This document shows, piece by piece, positions 24,293 through 32,553 of a DNA stretch of 42,503 nucleotides. The position numbers and the translations under genes were made by a program. How positions within the stretch are numbered: the stretch's first letter is position 1; each line of letters opens with the position of its first letter. The notes under the pieces were generated by a model that worked only from the letters and a program-made list of their open reading frames with translations, ran no database searches and was not told where the DNA came from. The DNA comes from Anaerolineae bacterium (GTDB lineage Bacteria > Chloroflexota > Anaerolineae > 4572-78 > J111), in NCBI GenBank assembly GCA_016931895.1, contig JAFGDY010000038.1, positions 1 through 42,503 on the forward strand, in the 5' to 3' direction.

Positions 24293-26152
24293 ATGGCAGA
24301 CTTTAAACACATGGAATTTGAAGACGTAGAATCAATTACCATCCGCTTTGCCGGCGACTCCGGCGATGGCATGCAACTGACCGGCACCCAATTTACCGAT
24401 ACCAACGCCGTGTTTGGCAACGACATCAGCACCATGCCCGACTTCCCTGCCGAAATCCGCGCCCCGGCCGGCACGCTGGCCGGAGTCAGCGGCTTTCAGG
24501 TGAATTTTTCCAGTGAAGAGATCCTCACCCCCGGCGACGCGCCCCGCGTGCTGGTGGCCATGAATCCCGCCGCCCTTAAAGCCAACCTGCCCGATCTGGA
24601 CCCCGGCGGCAAAATTATCATCAACACCGACGCCTTTACCGAAGCCAATCTCAAAAAAGCCAACTACCAGCGCAATCCCCTGGAAGACCGCAGCCTGAAA
24701 GGTTACGAGGTGCATAAACTGCCCATTACCACCCTCAACCGCCACGCCCTGGAAGGCATTGAGGGCCTGAGCGCCAAAGACATTGACCGCTGCAAGAATT
24801 TTTTTGCCCTGGGCCTGACCTTTTGGATTTATGATCGCTCGTTAGACACCTCAATGAACTATATTGCCAAAAAATTTGCCAAAAATCCGGCCCTGGTAAA
24901 AGCCAACCAAACCGCGCTCAGGGCCGGCTATAGCGTGGGCCACAACACCGAAGCCTTCCAGACCCGTTACCGCATCAGCCGGGCCCATCTGTCCCCGGGT
25001 GTTTACCGCAAAATAACGGGGAATGAAGCCATGGCCATGGGCCTGGTGACAGCCGCCATAAAAGCAAACAAACCCTTGTTTTACGGCTCATACCCCATCA
25101 CCCCCGCCAGCGACATTCTGCACACCCTGGCCGGCCTGAAACATTTCGACGTCCGCACTTTTCAGGCCGAAGACGAAATTGCAGCCATAGGCTCCGTGAT
25201 TGGGGCGGCTTTTGGCGGCGCGTTCGCCGCCACCGGTACCAGCGGCCCCGGAGTGGCCCTAAAAAGCGAGGCCATTAACCTGGCCCTGATGCTGGAACTG
25301 CCCCTGGTGATTATTAACGTGCAGCGCGGCGGCCCCAGCACCGGCTTGCCCACCAAAACCGAACAGTCCGACTTGCTGCAAGCCATGTATGGCCGCAACG
25401 GCGAAAGCCCCATTCCCATCCTGGCCCCCTGTTCGCCGGCCAACTGCTTTGAAACAGCCATTGAAGCCTTCCGGTTGGCCGTGCGGATCAGCAGCCCGGT
25501 ATTTATTTTAAGCGACGGCTACCTGGGCAACAGCGCCGAACCCTGGCTCATCCCCAACCCGGACGAGATCGAGCCGATTAAGGTCAAACATCCTACCGCT
25601 TCCAGCAACGGCAGCAATGGCTTTAAACCCTACAAACGAGACCCCCAAACCCTGGGCCGGCCCTGGGCCATTCCCGGCACGCCGGGCCTGGAACATCGCC
25701 TGGGCGGCCTGGCCAAACAGCCGGAAACAGGCAGTGTTTCTTACGTGCCCAGCGAAAATGAACAAATGGTAGAAGAACGCGCCGCCAAAGTGGCCCGCCT
25801 GGTCAACTTTATCCCGGAACAGCCGGTTTTGGGGGCCCAGAGCGGCGACCTGCTGGTGGTGAGCTGGGGCAGCACCTTTGGCGCGGTTCGGTCCGCGGTT
25901 TTGCGCCTGCAAAAACGGGGCCAGCCGGTTTCACACGCCCATATTCGCCACATCAATCCCTTCCCCCGCAACCTGGGCGACATTCTTACCCGCTTTGAGC
26001 GCATCCTGGTTCCAGAAATGAACATGGGCCAGTTGATCATTCTGCTCAGGGGCAAATACGGCACGCACAATTTTATCCCCTTCTCCAAAGTGCAAGGCCG
26101 GCCTTTTGCCATTAAAGAAATCCTGTTAAAAATTGAATCAATGTTGGCCTGA
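24293..26152 (+). CDS. korA: 2-oxoacid:ferredoxin oxidoreductase, fused gamma-alpha subunit
   Basis: The 619-residue protein begins with the gamma domain ([16 protein letters not shown], about 1-200) and continues with the alpha domain carrying the pyrimidine-binding part of the thiamine site ([14 protein letters not shown] near residue 265 and [12 protein letters not shown]). The C-terminal domain ends with [17 protein letters not shown]. With KorB it oxidatively decarboxylates a 2-oxoacid, commonly 2-oxoglutarate, to the acyl-CoA and reduces ferredoxin; pyruvate or branched-chain oxoacids are not ruled out. Gamma-alpha fusion is usual for Kor enzymes of this group. It is 11 bases before korB. 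Confidence 0.9.
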   Translation: MADFKHMEFEDVESITIRFAGDSGDGMQLTGTQFTDTNAVFGNDISTMPDFPAEIRAPAGTLAGVSGFQVNFSSEEILTPGDAPRVLVAMNPAALKANLPDLDPGGKIIINTDAFTEANLKKANYQRNPLEDRSLKGYEVHKLPITTLNRHALEGIEGLSAKDIDRCKNFFALGLTFWIYDRSLDTSMNYIAKKFAKNPALVKANQTALRAGYSVGHNTEAFQTRYRISRAHLSPGVYRKITGNEAMAMGLVTAAIKANKPLFYGSYPITPASDILHTLAGLKHFDVRTFQAEDEIAAIGSVIGAAFGGAFAATGTSGPGVALKSEAINLALMLELPLVIINVQRGGPSTGLPTKTEQSDLLQAMYGRNGESPIPILAPCSPANCFETAIEAFRLAVRISSPVFILSDGYLGNSAEPWLIPNPDEIEPIKVKHPTASSNGSNGFKPYKRDPQTLGRPWAIPGTPGLEHRLGGLAKQPETGSVSYVPSENEQMVEERAAKVARLVNFIPEQPVLGAQSGDLLVVSWGSTFGAVRSAVLRLQKRGQPVSHAHIRHINPFPRNLGDILTRFERILVPEMNMGQLIILLRGKYGTHNFIPFSKVQGRPFAIKEILLKIESMLA

Positions 26153-26163
26153 CGGAGAGTACG

Positions 26164-27708
26164 ATGAGCGAAACCATTGAATTAACCCGCAAAGATTTTG
26201 TTTCCGATCAAACCGTGCGCTGGTGCCCCGGCTGCGGCGATTATGCCATTCTGGCCCAGATGCAAAAAGTGCTGCCCGAACTGGGCATCCCCCGGGAAAA
26301 ATTTGTCTTCATCTCCGGCATTGGCTGCTCCAGCCGTTTTCCCTATTACATGAATACCTACGGCATCCACAGCATTCACGGGCGCGCGCCCACCCTGGCC
26401 ACCGGCCTCAAAATTGCCAACCCCAACCTGAGCGTGTGGGTGATTACGGGCGATGGGGACGGCCTCTCCATTGGCGGCAATCATCTGTTGCACGTTGTGC
26501 GCCGCAATGTTGACCTTAACATCATCCTGTTCAACAACCGCATCTATGGCCTCACCAAAGGGCAGTATTCACCCACGTCGCTGCGCGGCACCAAAACCAA
26601 ATCCTCGCCCTTGGGCACGGTTGAACACTCTTTTAACCCTACCTCGGTGGTTATTGGCGCAGAAGCTACCTTTGTGGCCCGCACCGTTGACTCGCACGTT
26701 CAGCACATGGCCGAAATCTTCAAACGCGCCGCCGAGCATAAAGGCACCTCCTTTGTTGAAGTCTACCAAAACTGCGTCATCTTCAATGATGGCACGTGGT
26801 CTTATGCCACCGACCGCAACACCAAAGACGAAAATATTCTGATGCTGGAAGACGGCAAACCGATGATTTTTGGCAAAGATAAAGATAAGGGCATCCGCTT
26901 GAGTGGTTATTTGGAACCTGAAATTGTTTCCCTGGCCAACGTAGCCGAAGCCGACCTGCTCTACCATAATGAACGCGCCCCTTCCAGCCTGGCCTATATG
27001 TTGAGCCGGATGCGGCAGCCGGACTTTCCCGAGCCCATTGGCGTTTTTCGGGCAGTAGAAGAGCCGATCTATGAGGTGGGCGTGATGCGACAGATTGATG
27101 AAGCCATCAAACGCAGAGGCAAAGGCGATTTGCGTAAACTTTACCACGCCGCCGATACCTGGGAAGTTTTTCCCGATGCCGAACGCGGCAACGGCCACCA
27201 GGCTGGCGAAGACAGCCCCCCCCCCGGCGAGTTCGACGAGGCATACCCCGGCGTCGTTTTCCACGAGGAAGGGGGCCTTACCCCCGCCAAGCCCTCGCTC
27301 TTAACCGATACGTTGGCCGATCTCGACCCGCCCCCACCGCTCACCGCCCCCGTCACTATCTCGTTGGCCGAAGCTGTGGCCCGGCTGAAAAAATCAAACG
27401 TGGGCTTTATGGCCCTGCTGGACAACAACGACAAACTGGTGGGCGTTTTCACCGATGGCGACGTTTTGGCCAAAGTAGCCTGTCAAGTGGAACACCTGGC
27501 TGAAGAAAAAGTTAAAGATTATATGACCGCTTCCGTAACCACCCTCACCGGCCAGGCCACCATTGCCCAGGCCCTCCACCTGATGGCCCTGCACAACTTC
27601 CGCCATATTCCCATTGTAGATAGCGCGGGCAGGGTGGAAAGCGTGATCTCCTTCCGTTCGGTGGTGCGCTACCTGGGCCAGAATTTTTCGGCGGGCAACG
27701 GCCGGTAG
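26164..27708 (+). CDS. korB: 2-oxoacid:ferredoxin oxidoreductase beta subunit with C-terminal CBS pair
   Basis: Residues 1-300 are a standard beta subunit: WCPGCGDY (first cluster cysteines), ISGIGCSSRF, and the thiamine-diphosphate/Mg motif GDGDGLSIGGNH with NNRIYGLTKGQYSPT. Ordinary KorB ends near residue 300-340. Here a Pro-rich linker (about 340-390) leads into a CBS pair (about 390-510): LLDNNDKLVGVFTDGDVL and FRHIPIVDSAGRVES. The sequence of the CBS pair resembles the separate CBS protein encoded first in the operon. Adenine-nucleotide control of the enzyme is therefore likely, though the ligand is inferred. A strong terminator follows 17 bases after the stop. Confidence 0.9.
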   Translation: MSETIELTRKDFVSDQTVRWCPGCGDYAILAQMQKVLPELGIPREKFVFISGIGCSSRFPYYMNTYGIHSIHGRAPTLATGLKIANPNLSVWVITGDGDGLSIGGNHLLHVVRRNVDLNIILFNNRIYGLTKGQYSPTSLRGTKTKSSPLGTVEHSFNPTSVVIGAEATFVARTVDSHVQHMAEIFKRAAEHKGTSFVEVYQNCVIFNDGTWSYATDRNTKDENILMLEDGKPMIFGKDKDKGIRLSGYLEPEIVSLANVAEADLLYHNERAPSSLAYMLSRMRQPDFPEPIGVFRAVEEPIYEVGVMRQIDEAIKRRGKGDLRKLYHAADTWEVFPDAERGNGHQAGEDSPPPGEFDEAYPGVVFHEEGGLTPAKPSLLTDTLADLDPPPPLTAPVTISLAEAVARLKKSNVGFMALLDNNDKLVGVFTDGDVLAKVACQVEHLAEEKVKDYMTASVTTLTGQATIAQALHLMALHNFRHIPIVDSAGRVESVISFRSVVRYLGQNFSAGNGR

Positions 27709-27725
27709 TTTTTATTGGCAAACAA

Positions 27726-27757
27726 AACGGCCTCCTCAAAGGCGGAGGCCGTTTTTT
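27726..27757 (+). terminator. Terminator of the CBS-korAB operon
   Basis: AACGGCCTCC and GGAGGCCGTT form a perfect 10-bp stem with an 8-base loop, followed by a T-run (27752-27757). The queG start codon comes only 11 bases later. Confidence 0.9.
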
Positions 27758-27768
27758 ATGGTTCAACA

Positions 27769-28863
27769 ATGACTCTCACCCAACACATCAAAGAAAAAGC
27801 GTATCACCTGGGGTTTGACCTCATCGGCATCGCTCCCGCCCAACGCGCCCCCCACGCCGCCGCCTATCGCCGCTGGCTGGCCCGGGGGTACGCCGCCGAT
27901 ATGTCCTGGCTGGCCCGAGACCCTCACCGGCGCGAAGACCCTCGCCGGGTACTGCCCGGCGCCCAATCTGTGATTGTGGTGGGCCTTTCCTATTTTACGC
28001 TCAACCCCCCGCCGGAGCTGTGGAACGACCCCATGCGGGGGCGCATTGCCCGTTACGCCTGGGGGGTGGATTATCACGACATACTGCTGCCCCGCCTCCG
28101 TGAATTGGCCGAATTTGTGGCCAAAGAAGCGGATCGTTCGCTTGAACAGCGGGCCTACGTTGACACCGGCCCGGTATTGGAACGAGATTTCGCCGCCCAG
28201 GCCGGCCTGGGTTTCATCGGCAAAAATACGCTGCTAATTCATCCGCCATTGGGTTCTTATCTCTTTTTGGCTGAAATTTTGCTTGATCTGGAATTGGAGC
28301 ATGACGAACCGGCCCTTGACGGTGGAGCCGGTTGCCATTTTGGCTCCTCAGACAAGACCAAACGAAGGGGCGACTGCGGCCGGTGTACGCGCTGCCTGGA
28401 AATTTGCCCCACGCGCGCCTTTCCCGCGCCTTACATTTTAAACAGCAATCGCTGCATCTCCTATTTGACCATTGAACTGAAAGGCTCCATTCCGCTGGAG
28501 CTGCGTTCCCGGCTGGGCAATTGGATTTTTGGCTGCGACGCCTGCCAGGAGATTTGTCCCTGGGTGCGGCGTTACGCCCGGCCCGGCCGCCAGGATTTTC
28601 TTAAGTTCGATCCTGAATGGGCGGCGCCAAAACTGGTGGATTTGATGGCCATGGACGAAGCCGCTTTTCAAGCCCGTTTCCAGGACAGTCCGGTCAAACG
28701 CGCCAAACGACGCGGTTTTCTGCGCAACGTGGCGGTGGCCCTAGGCAACGCGGGCAATCCCGCTGCCTTGTCGGTTTTAGAGCAAGCCGCCACCCACGAC
28801 GCCGAGCCGCTCATCCGGGAACACGCGGCCTGGGCTATTGAACAAATCAAACGCACAAACTAA
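27769..28863 (+). CDS. queG: Epoxyqueuosine reductase
   Basis: QueG carries out the last step of queuosine synthesis in tRNA, reducing epoxyqueuosine with cobalamin and two 4Fe-4S clusters. Cluster cysteines are seen in CGRCTRCLEICP (Cys203, 206, 209, 213) and in CDACQEICPW, with CISYLTIELKG between. The N-terminal cobalamin-binding domain has FDLIGIAPA and GKNTLLIHPPLGSY. The last 50 residues form a HEAT-like helical tail (ALGNAGNPAALSVLEQA). ATG 27769 is chosen because an upstream frame passes through the terminator hairpin. No ribosome site is visible and the start is 11 bases past the terminator, so its own promoter is not evident. Confidence 0.9.
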   Translation: MTLTQHIKEKAYHLGFDLIGIAPAQRAPHAAAYRRWLARGYAADMSWLARDPHRREDPRRVLPGAQSVIVVGLSYFTLNPPPELWNDPMRGRIARYAWGVDYHDILLPRLRELAEFVAKEADRSLEQRAYVDTGPVLERDFAAQAGLGFIGKNTLLIHPPLGSYLFLAEILLDLELEHDEPALDGGAGCHFGSSDKTKRRGDCGRCTRCLEICPTRAFPAPYILNSNRCISYLTIELKGSIPLELRSRLGNWIFGCDACQEICPWVRRYARPGRQDFLKFDPEWAAPKLVDLMAMDEAAFQARFQDSPVKRAKRRGFLRNVAVALGNAGNPAALSVLEQAATHDAEPLIREHAAWAIEQIKRTN

Positions 28864-28894
28864 TAAAAACTTGTAGGTAAGCCTTCGCCTCCCC

Positions 28895-29158
28895 TTAGGC
28901 AAACATTTGCGCCCGCCACACTTTTCTAACCCGCCAGGTTAAATCTGTGCGGCGCAACAACAACTCAAAGCGGGTCCTGTCCCCGGCCTCGGCCATCACG
29001 TGGCGGCCGTCGTCTTCATCCCACTGGCGACCTACGGCCACAATGGTGTATGGTCTTTCTTTCCAGGTAAGATTTTTCAGATTAATTTGGCCCTGCTCAT
29101 CTATGGAACAAATTACCTTGATCGGATCGTCAAAAAATTCTGTATTTATTATCGGCAT
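28895..29158 (-). CDS. Small protein, possibly DUF6504-like
   Basis: The 87-residue protein starts at ATG 29158 after an AGGAG site with 7-base spacing, which supports that it is real. The pattern FFDDPIKVIC, then LTWKERPYTIVAVGRQW and a final LTWRVRKVWR resembles DUF6504, a small beta domain found alone and at the ends of some DNA polymerase IV-like proteins. This is a resemblance by eye only. It is a single gene on the minus strand between queG and a plus-strand membrane protein gene. Confidence 0.6.
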   Translation of the reverse strand: MPIINTEFFDDPIKVICSIDEQGQINLKNLTWKERPYTIVAVGRQWDEDDGRHVMAEAGDRTRFELLLRRTDLTWRVRKVWRAQMFA

Positions 29159-29206
29159 GAATATTCTCCTCGTCTAATTTGCCCGCCCCATCTGCCATAC
29201 GCCCCA

Positions 29207-29235
29207 TTGCTCCAATTAAGTTCATCTGATATAAT
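29207..29235 (+). promoter_or_regulatory. Promoter of the flippase-like gene
   Basis: TTGCTC (29207-29212), 17 bases, TATAAT (29230-29235). It fixes the start of the next gene downstream of about 29242. Confidence 0.6.
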
Positions 29236-29263
29236 CTTTGCCCGGATTGGGAGGCCAACCAAT

Positions 29264-30271
29264 TTGAACAAGCTATATCGCAAATTTGCCATTGGCCTGG
29301 CCCTGGGTTTTGCCGTGTTCCTGGGCCTGATGTTGTATGGCGACATCAAGGCCGTGGGCCAGTTGCTCCAGAGTTTTCGCTGGAGGCTGCTCCCCTTTAT
29401 CCTGGGGCTGACAATGTTTAATTATCTGCTGCGCGGGGTGCGTTTTCACTATTACCTGCGCCAAATTGGCCTCAAGCGCATCTCGTTTGGGGCCAGCCTG
29501 CGGGTTTTTATTGGCGGTTTTGCCTTAACCATCACCCCCGGCAAAGTGGGCGAACTGGTTCGCGTGCTCTGGCTCAAAAATATTGCCCAGGCCAACCCGG
29601 CTCAAACCGCCCCCGCCACCATCATTGACCGGATGGCCGACGCCCTGGCCATGGCTATTTTGGCCCTGTTGGGCGCGTTAGTTTACCCCCAGTACCGGCC
29701 CGCCGTGCTGTCTATTTTGGCCGGGCTGCTGCTGGCGGTTATCATTAGCCAGATTCGCCCCCTGGCCCTGTGGCTCTTGCGGCTCGGCGAGCGGTTGCCG
29801 GGAGGGGGAAATTTTGTTCGGCCGCTGCGCACCCTCTACGAAAGCACTTTTGAGTTGCTCCGTTTTAAAAACTTGATGATGGGTACGAGCATCGGCCTGG
29901 TTTCCTGGTCGGCGGAAGGTCTAGCCTTTTACCTGGTGTTGCGGGGACTGGACGCGCCCGGCTCCTTTGACCTGGCCCTGATTGCTATTTTCATCCTGGC
30001 CCTCGGCTCGATTTTGGGCGGGGCGTCAACCCTGCCCGGCGGCCTGGGCGCTGCCGAGGCCACCATGACCGTGTTGTTACAAACCCTGACGCATCTGCCG
30101 GAAACTGCGGCGGTTACGGCCACGCTGTTGATTCGCTTTTTTACGTTGTGGTTTGGCGTAACTTTGGGTATCTTGACCATAGCCCTCTGGCATAAGCTGC
30201 TTTTTGGCAGCGCCGGCGCAGAACCCAGCCTGGACCCTGCGGTCGGCCAAAAGACAGAGGCGGGCGTATAA
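29264..30271 (+). CDS. Lysylphosphatidylglycerol synthase/flippase-type membrane protein
   Basis: The start is TTG 29264, with GGGAGG 9 bases upstream and a promoter at 29207-29235; the open frame reaches back to 29000 but that part overlaps the minus-strand gene. The 335-residue protein has about eight membrane segments and the family pattern YLLRGVRFHYYLRQIG, FIGGFALTITPGKVGELVRVLWLK and STLPGGLGAAEATMTVLL. This matches the UPF0104/LPG-synthase membrane domain. Without the soluble aminoacyl-transfer domain it is more likely a lipid flippase or glycolipid enzyme. It precedes a diacylglycerol-type glycosyltransferase gene, which fits a role in membrane lipids. Confidence 0.82.
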   Translation: MNKLYRKFAIGLALGFAVFLGLMLYGDIKAVGQLLQSFRWRLLPFILGLTMFNYLLRGVRFHYYLRQIGLKRISFGASLRVFIGGFALTITPGKVGELVRVLWLKNIAQANPAQTAPATIIDRMADALAMAILALLGALVYPQYRPAVLSILAGLLLAVIISQIRPLALWLLRLGERLPGGGNFVRPLRTLYESTFELLRFKNLMMGTSIGLVSWSAEGLAFYLVLRGLDAPGSFDLALIAIFILALGSILGGASTLPGGLGAAEATMTVLLQTLTHLPETAAVTATLLIRFFTLWFGVTLGILTIALWHKLLFGSAGAEPSLDPAVGQKTEAGV

Positions 30272-30328
30272 ATTTAACAAAGTTTTCACGTTGCCTTTAC
30301 ATGTTCCTAACCCCGGCGTGATAAATTG

Positions 30329-30550
30329 ATGATGGACCCAACCGACATTCGTTTAGACGATATTGTCAGAATGAAAAAACCCCATCCCTGCGGCGGCACC
30401 GATTGGCGCGTGGTTCGCCTGGGCACGGATATTGGCCTGGTCTGCCTGACGTGCAAACACAAAGTATTAATTCCCCGGGGCAAATTCATTAAACAGGTCA
30501 AAACATTTTTGGAACGGGGGCCAAAAACGCCGCCGCTTACCCTGCCATGA
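30329..30550 (+). CDS. DUF951 family small protein
   Basis: The 73-residue protein contains the DUF951 core: [33 protein letters not shown] and IPRGKFIKQ. Three cysteines and His residues suggest a zinc or nucleic-acid-binding fold. Function is unknown. The in-frame codons TTG 30326, ATG 30329 and ATG 30332 are all possible starts, with no strong ribosome site. The stop overlaps the next start by four bases (ATGA), so the glycosyltransferase is translationally coupled. Confidence 0.85.
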   Translation: MMDPTDIRLDDIVRMKKPHPCGGTDWRVVRLGTDIGLVCLTCKHKVLIPRGKFIKQVKTFLERGPKTPPLTLP

Positions 30551-31749
30551 AGACCCTTAAAAAAATGATAGCATTAAACCACCGGCCAAATATCCCCGGC
30601 AACGCCAAACGGGTGCTCATCTTGATGTCAAATACAGGCGGCGGCCACCAAACCGCGGCCAACGCTATTGCGGAGGCATTAACTTACCTTTACGGCGATG
30701 CCGTAACGGTTGACATTGTTGATGCCTGGCGGGATCACGTAGCCTGGCCGGTCAATTGGTCCAGCTATAGCTATGGTTGGATTGTTAATAAGGCCGTGTG
30801 GCTGTGGAAATTTTTTTGGTTGCTAGAAAAAAAACCGAACCTGGTTGATACGTGCCTCAAATTAGCCTATCCCCTGGTGGCCCCTGGTTTATTAAAACTC
30901 TTTCAGGCTTATCGGCCCGATGTCATCGTCTCCGTCCATCCCCTGATAACCCTGCTGCCCCTGCTTGTCCTGAAACGAGCCAAACTTGACCTGCCCTTTA
31001 TCACCGTTGTAACCGACATGGTGCATGGCTACCATACATGGTATCACCCTCAAACCACCCTCTGCCTGGTTTCCACAGAACCGGCCGGCCAACAGGCCAT
31101 CAGCTTGGGAATTCCGCCGGAAAGGGTAGAAGTGGTTGGCCAGCCCGTTGCCCTAAAATTTGCCGGCGGCATTGGCGAAAAAACCCATTTGCGGCGCAAA
31201 TTGGGCCTTGATTTGGACCGGCCCGCGGTGTTGTTGGTGGGGGGAGGAGAAGGTTACGGGCCTGTATTTGAAATTGCGCGATGTATCGCCCGGCGCGTGG
31301 CCCCGGCCCAACTTATTGTTGTGGCCGGGCGGAACCGATCCTTGCAAAAAAAGCTGGAAGCGGTCCGCTGGGAAATCCCCACCACTATTTACGGCTTTGT
31401 CAACAATTTACCAGAGCTAATGGGCGCAGCCGACGTTTTTATTAGCAAAGCCGGCCCCGGCAGCATCAGCGAAGCCTTTGTGGCCAAACTGCCCCTTATT
31501 CTTTTTGACTACATTCCGGGGCAAGAAGAAGGCAATGTGCATTATGTGGTTCAGCACCACGCCGGGGTTTACGTGCCGGAACCGGAAAAAATTGCCGAAC
31601 AATTAAGGGAGTGGCTGAAACCGGATAACTCCAGCCTGGCCCAAATGACCCACAATGCCGCCGGCCTGGCCCGGCCAGAAGCGGCCTTAACCATGGCCCG
31701 GCGGATATATGCACAGGCCGGTTCCGCTGAAACAAAAAATAACAAATAA
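30547..31749 (+). CDS. Diacylglycerol glycosyltransferase (MGDG synthase/UgtP-like, GT28)
   Basis: Residues 20-190 carry the N-terminal domain start [19 protein letters not shown], the usual MGDG-synthase motif, then the [10 protein letters not shown] and [15 protein letters not shown] segments. Residues about 195-390 hold the sugar-nucleotide part: [37 protein letters not shown] and the IPGQEEGNV loop. Enzymes of this type move glucose or galactose from a UDP-sugar to diacylglycerol on the inner membrane face. The sugar is not readable. Coupled to DUF951 and downstream of a flippase-like gene, it may be part of a glycolipid pathway. Confidence 0.85.
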   Translation: MKTLKKMIALNHRPNIPGNAKRVLILMSNTGGGHQTAANAIAEALTYLYGDAVTVDIVDAWRDHVAWPVNWSSYSYGWIVNKAVWLWKFFWLLEKKPNLVDTCLKLAYPLVAPGLLKLFQAYRPDVIVSVHPLITLLPLLVLKRAKLDLPFITVVTDMVHGYHTWYHPQTTLCLVSTEPAGQQAISLGIPPERVEVVGQPVALKFAGGIGEKTHLRRKLGLDLDRPAVLLVGGGEGYGPVFEIARCIARRVAPAQLIVVAGRNRSLQKKLEAVRWEIPTTIYGFVNNLPELMGAADVFISKAGPGSISEAFVAKLPLILFDYIPGQEEGNVHYVVQHHAGVYVPEPEKIAEQLREWLKPDNSSLAQMTHNAAGLARPEAALTMARRIYAQAGSAETKNNK

Positions 31750-31751
31750 AC

Positions 31752-32207
31752 CTATGCCCCCAGCCCCAACGGTTTTCGCCAATGTTTGAGCACAATGGTG
31801 GAATTGGTGTTTTTGTGGGCGGGCAGCACGCTCAATTTGTTATATAAAATCTCCCGCAAATGAGCCACATCCCTGGCCCACACCCGGATGTGCGCGTCAA
31901 CCTCGCCGGTCACGTTGGCCACATCCACCACTTCCTCAATTTCCAAAATATCCTTAACCAACTCGTCAAAATCAAACTGCTGGTCAACTTTGAGCTGCAC
32001 AATACAAAACACCCCTTGCCCCAACACGGCCGGGTCAATCACGACGCGATACCCCTTGATCACGCCGGCTTGCTCCAGGCGCAAAACCCGGTCTCGCACC
32101 CGGGTATGGCCCACGCCCAACTGCCTGGCAATGTTTACGTGCGAAGCCCGTCCATCCTCTTGCAAGATATTTAAGATTTGTTTATCCAACTTATCTAATT
32201 TATACAA
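31752..32207 (-). CDS. Lrp/AsnC family transcription regulator
   Basis: The 151-residue protein starts at TTG 32207 with a GAGGTG site. Residues 4-60 form the winged helix-turn-helix (LDKQILNILQEDGRAS, VNIARQLGVGHTRVRDRVLRLEQAGVI), and residues 65-145 the RAM ligand-binding domain. Such proteins form octamers that bind amino acids. It is divergent from kamA (lysine 2,3-aminomutase), so lysine or another amino acid is a plausible ligand and kamA a plausible target; this is inference from position. Confidence 0.85.
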   Translation of the reverse strand: MYKLDKLDKQILNILQEDGRASHVNIARQLGVGHTRVRDRVLRLEQAGVIKGYRVVIDPAVLGQGVFCIVQLKVDQQFDFDELVKDILEIEEVVDVANVTGEVDAHIRVWARDVAHLREILYNKLSVLPAHKNTNSTIVLKHWRKPLGLGA

Positions 32208-32400
32208 ATAGCACCTCAGATTTTACATATTTTTGTGCTTTTATTGATTTTCTACAAAAAATTATATCACAAAATCTCTATTTTTTACAATTTTTTGCGT
32301 AATTTTTTATATTTGGCGCAATTTTTACAAAAACAGTATTGACATTGGCCCAGGGAAGAAGTACAATATCTTATGAGAATTGTTGTAATTGGTAAAAGGT
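32208..32400. promoter_or_regulatory. AT-rich divergent control region of lrp-like and kamA genes
   Basis: The region is far richer in A and T than its surroundings. It holds the minus-strand promoter TTGTAA (32285-32290), 18 bases, TATAAT (32261-32266) and the plus-strand promoter TTGACA (32339-32344), 17 bases, TACAAT (32362-32367). Two direct copies of GCG(T/C)AATTTTT start at 32297 and 32316, 19 bases apart, and TTAC/GTAA half-sites occur around them. Such phased AT-rich repeats are typical Lrp-type operators; the assignment is inferred. Confidence 0.6.
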
Positions 32401-32410
32401 TACTGTCCCA

Positions 32411-32488
32411 GACGAACGACGATGGACGAACGACCAAATAGACTCTTCTTCGGTCGTTTGTCGTCGGTCGTTTGTCGTCGGTCGTTTA
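32411..32488. repeat. Heptamer inverted repeat, copy D, in the kamA leader
   Basis: Left arm GACGAAC, GACGATG, GACGAAC, GACCAAA; right arm alternating CGTTTGT and CGTCGGT. It lies between the kamA promoter and the kamA ribosome site, so it is transcribed and would fold as a hairpin in the 180-base kamA leader. Confidence 0.75.
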
Positions 32489-32553
32489 TTGCCGGTTATT
32501 TGACCCGGCCTGAGCAGTAACAATGAAATTATTGTAAAACAGGGAGAACCACT

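Noticed and set aside
29000-29263. 88-residue extension of the flippase-like protein
   Set aside because: It lies over the minus-strand small gene and upstream of the promoter at 29207-29235.
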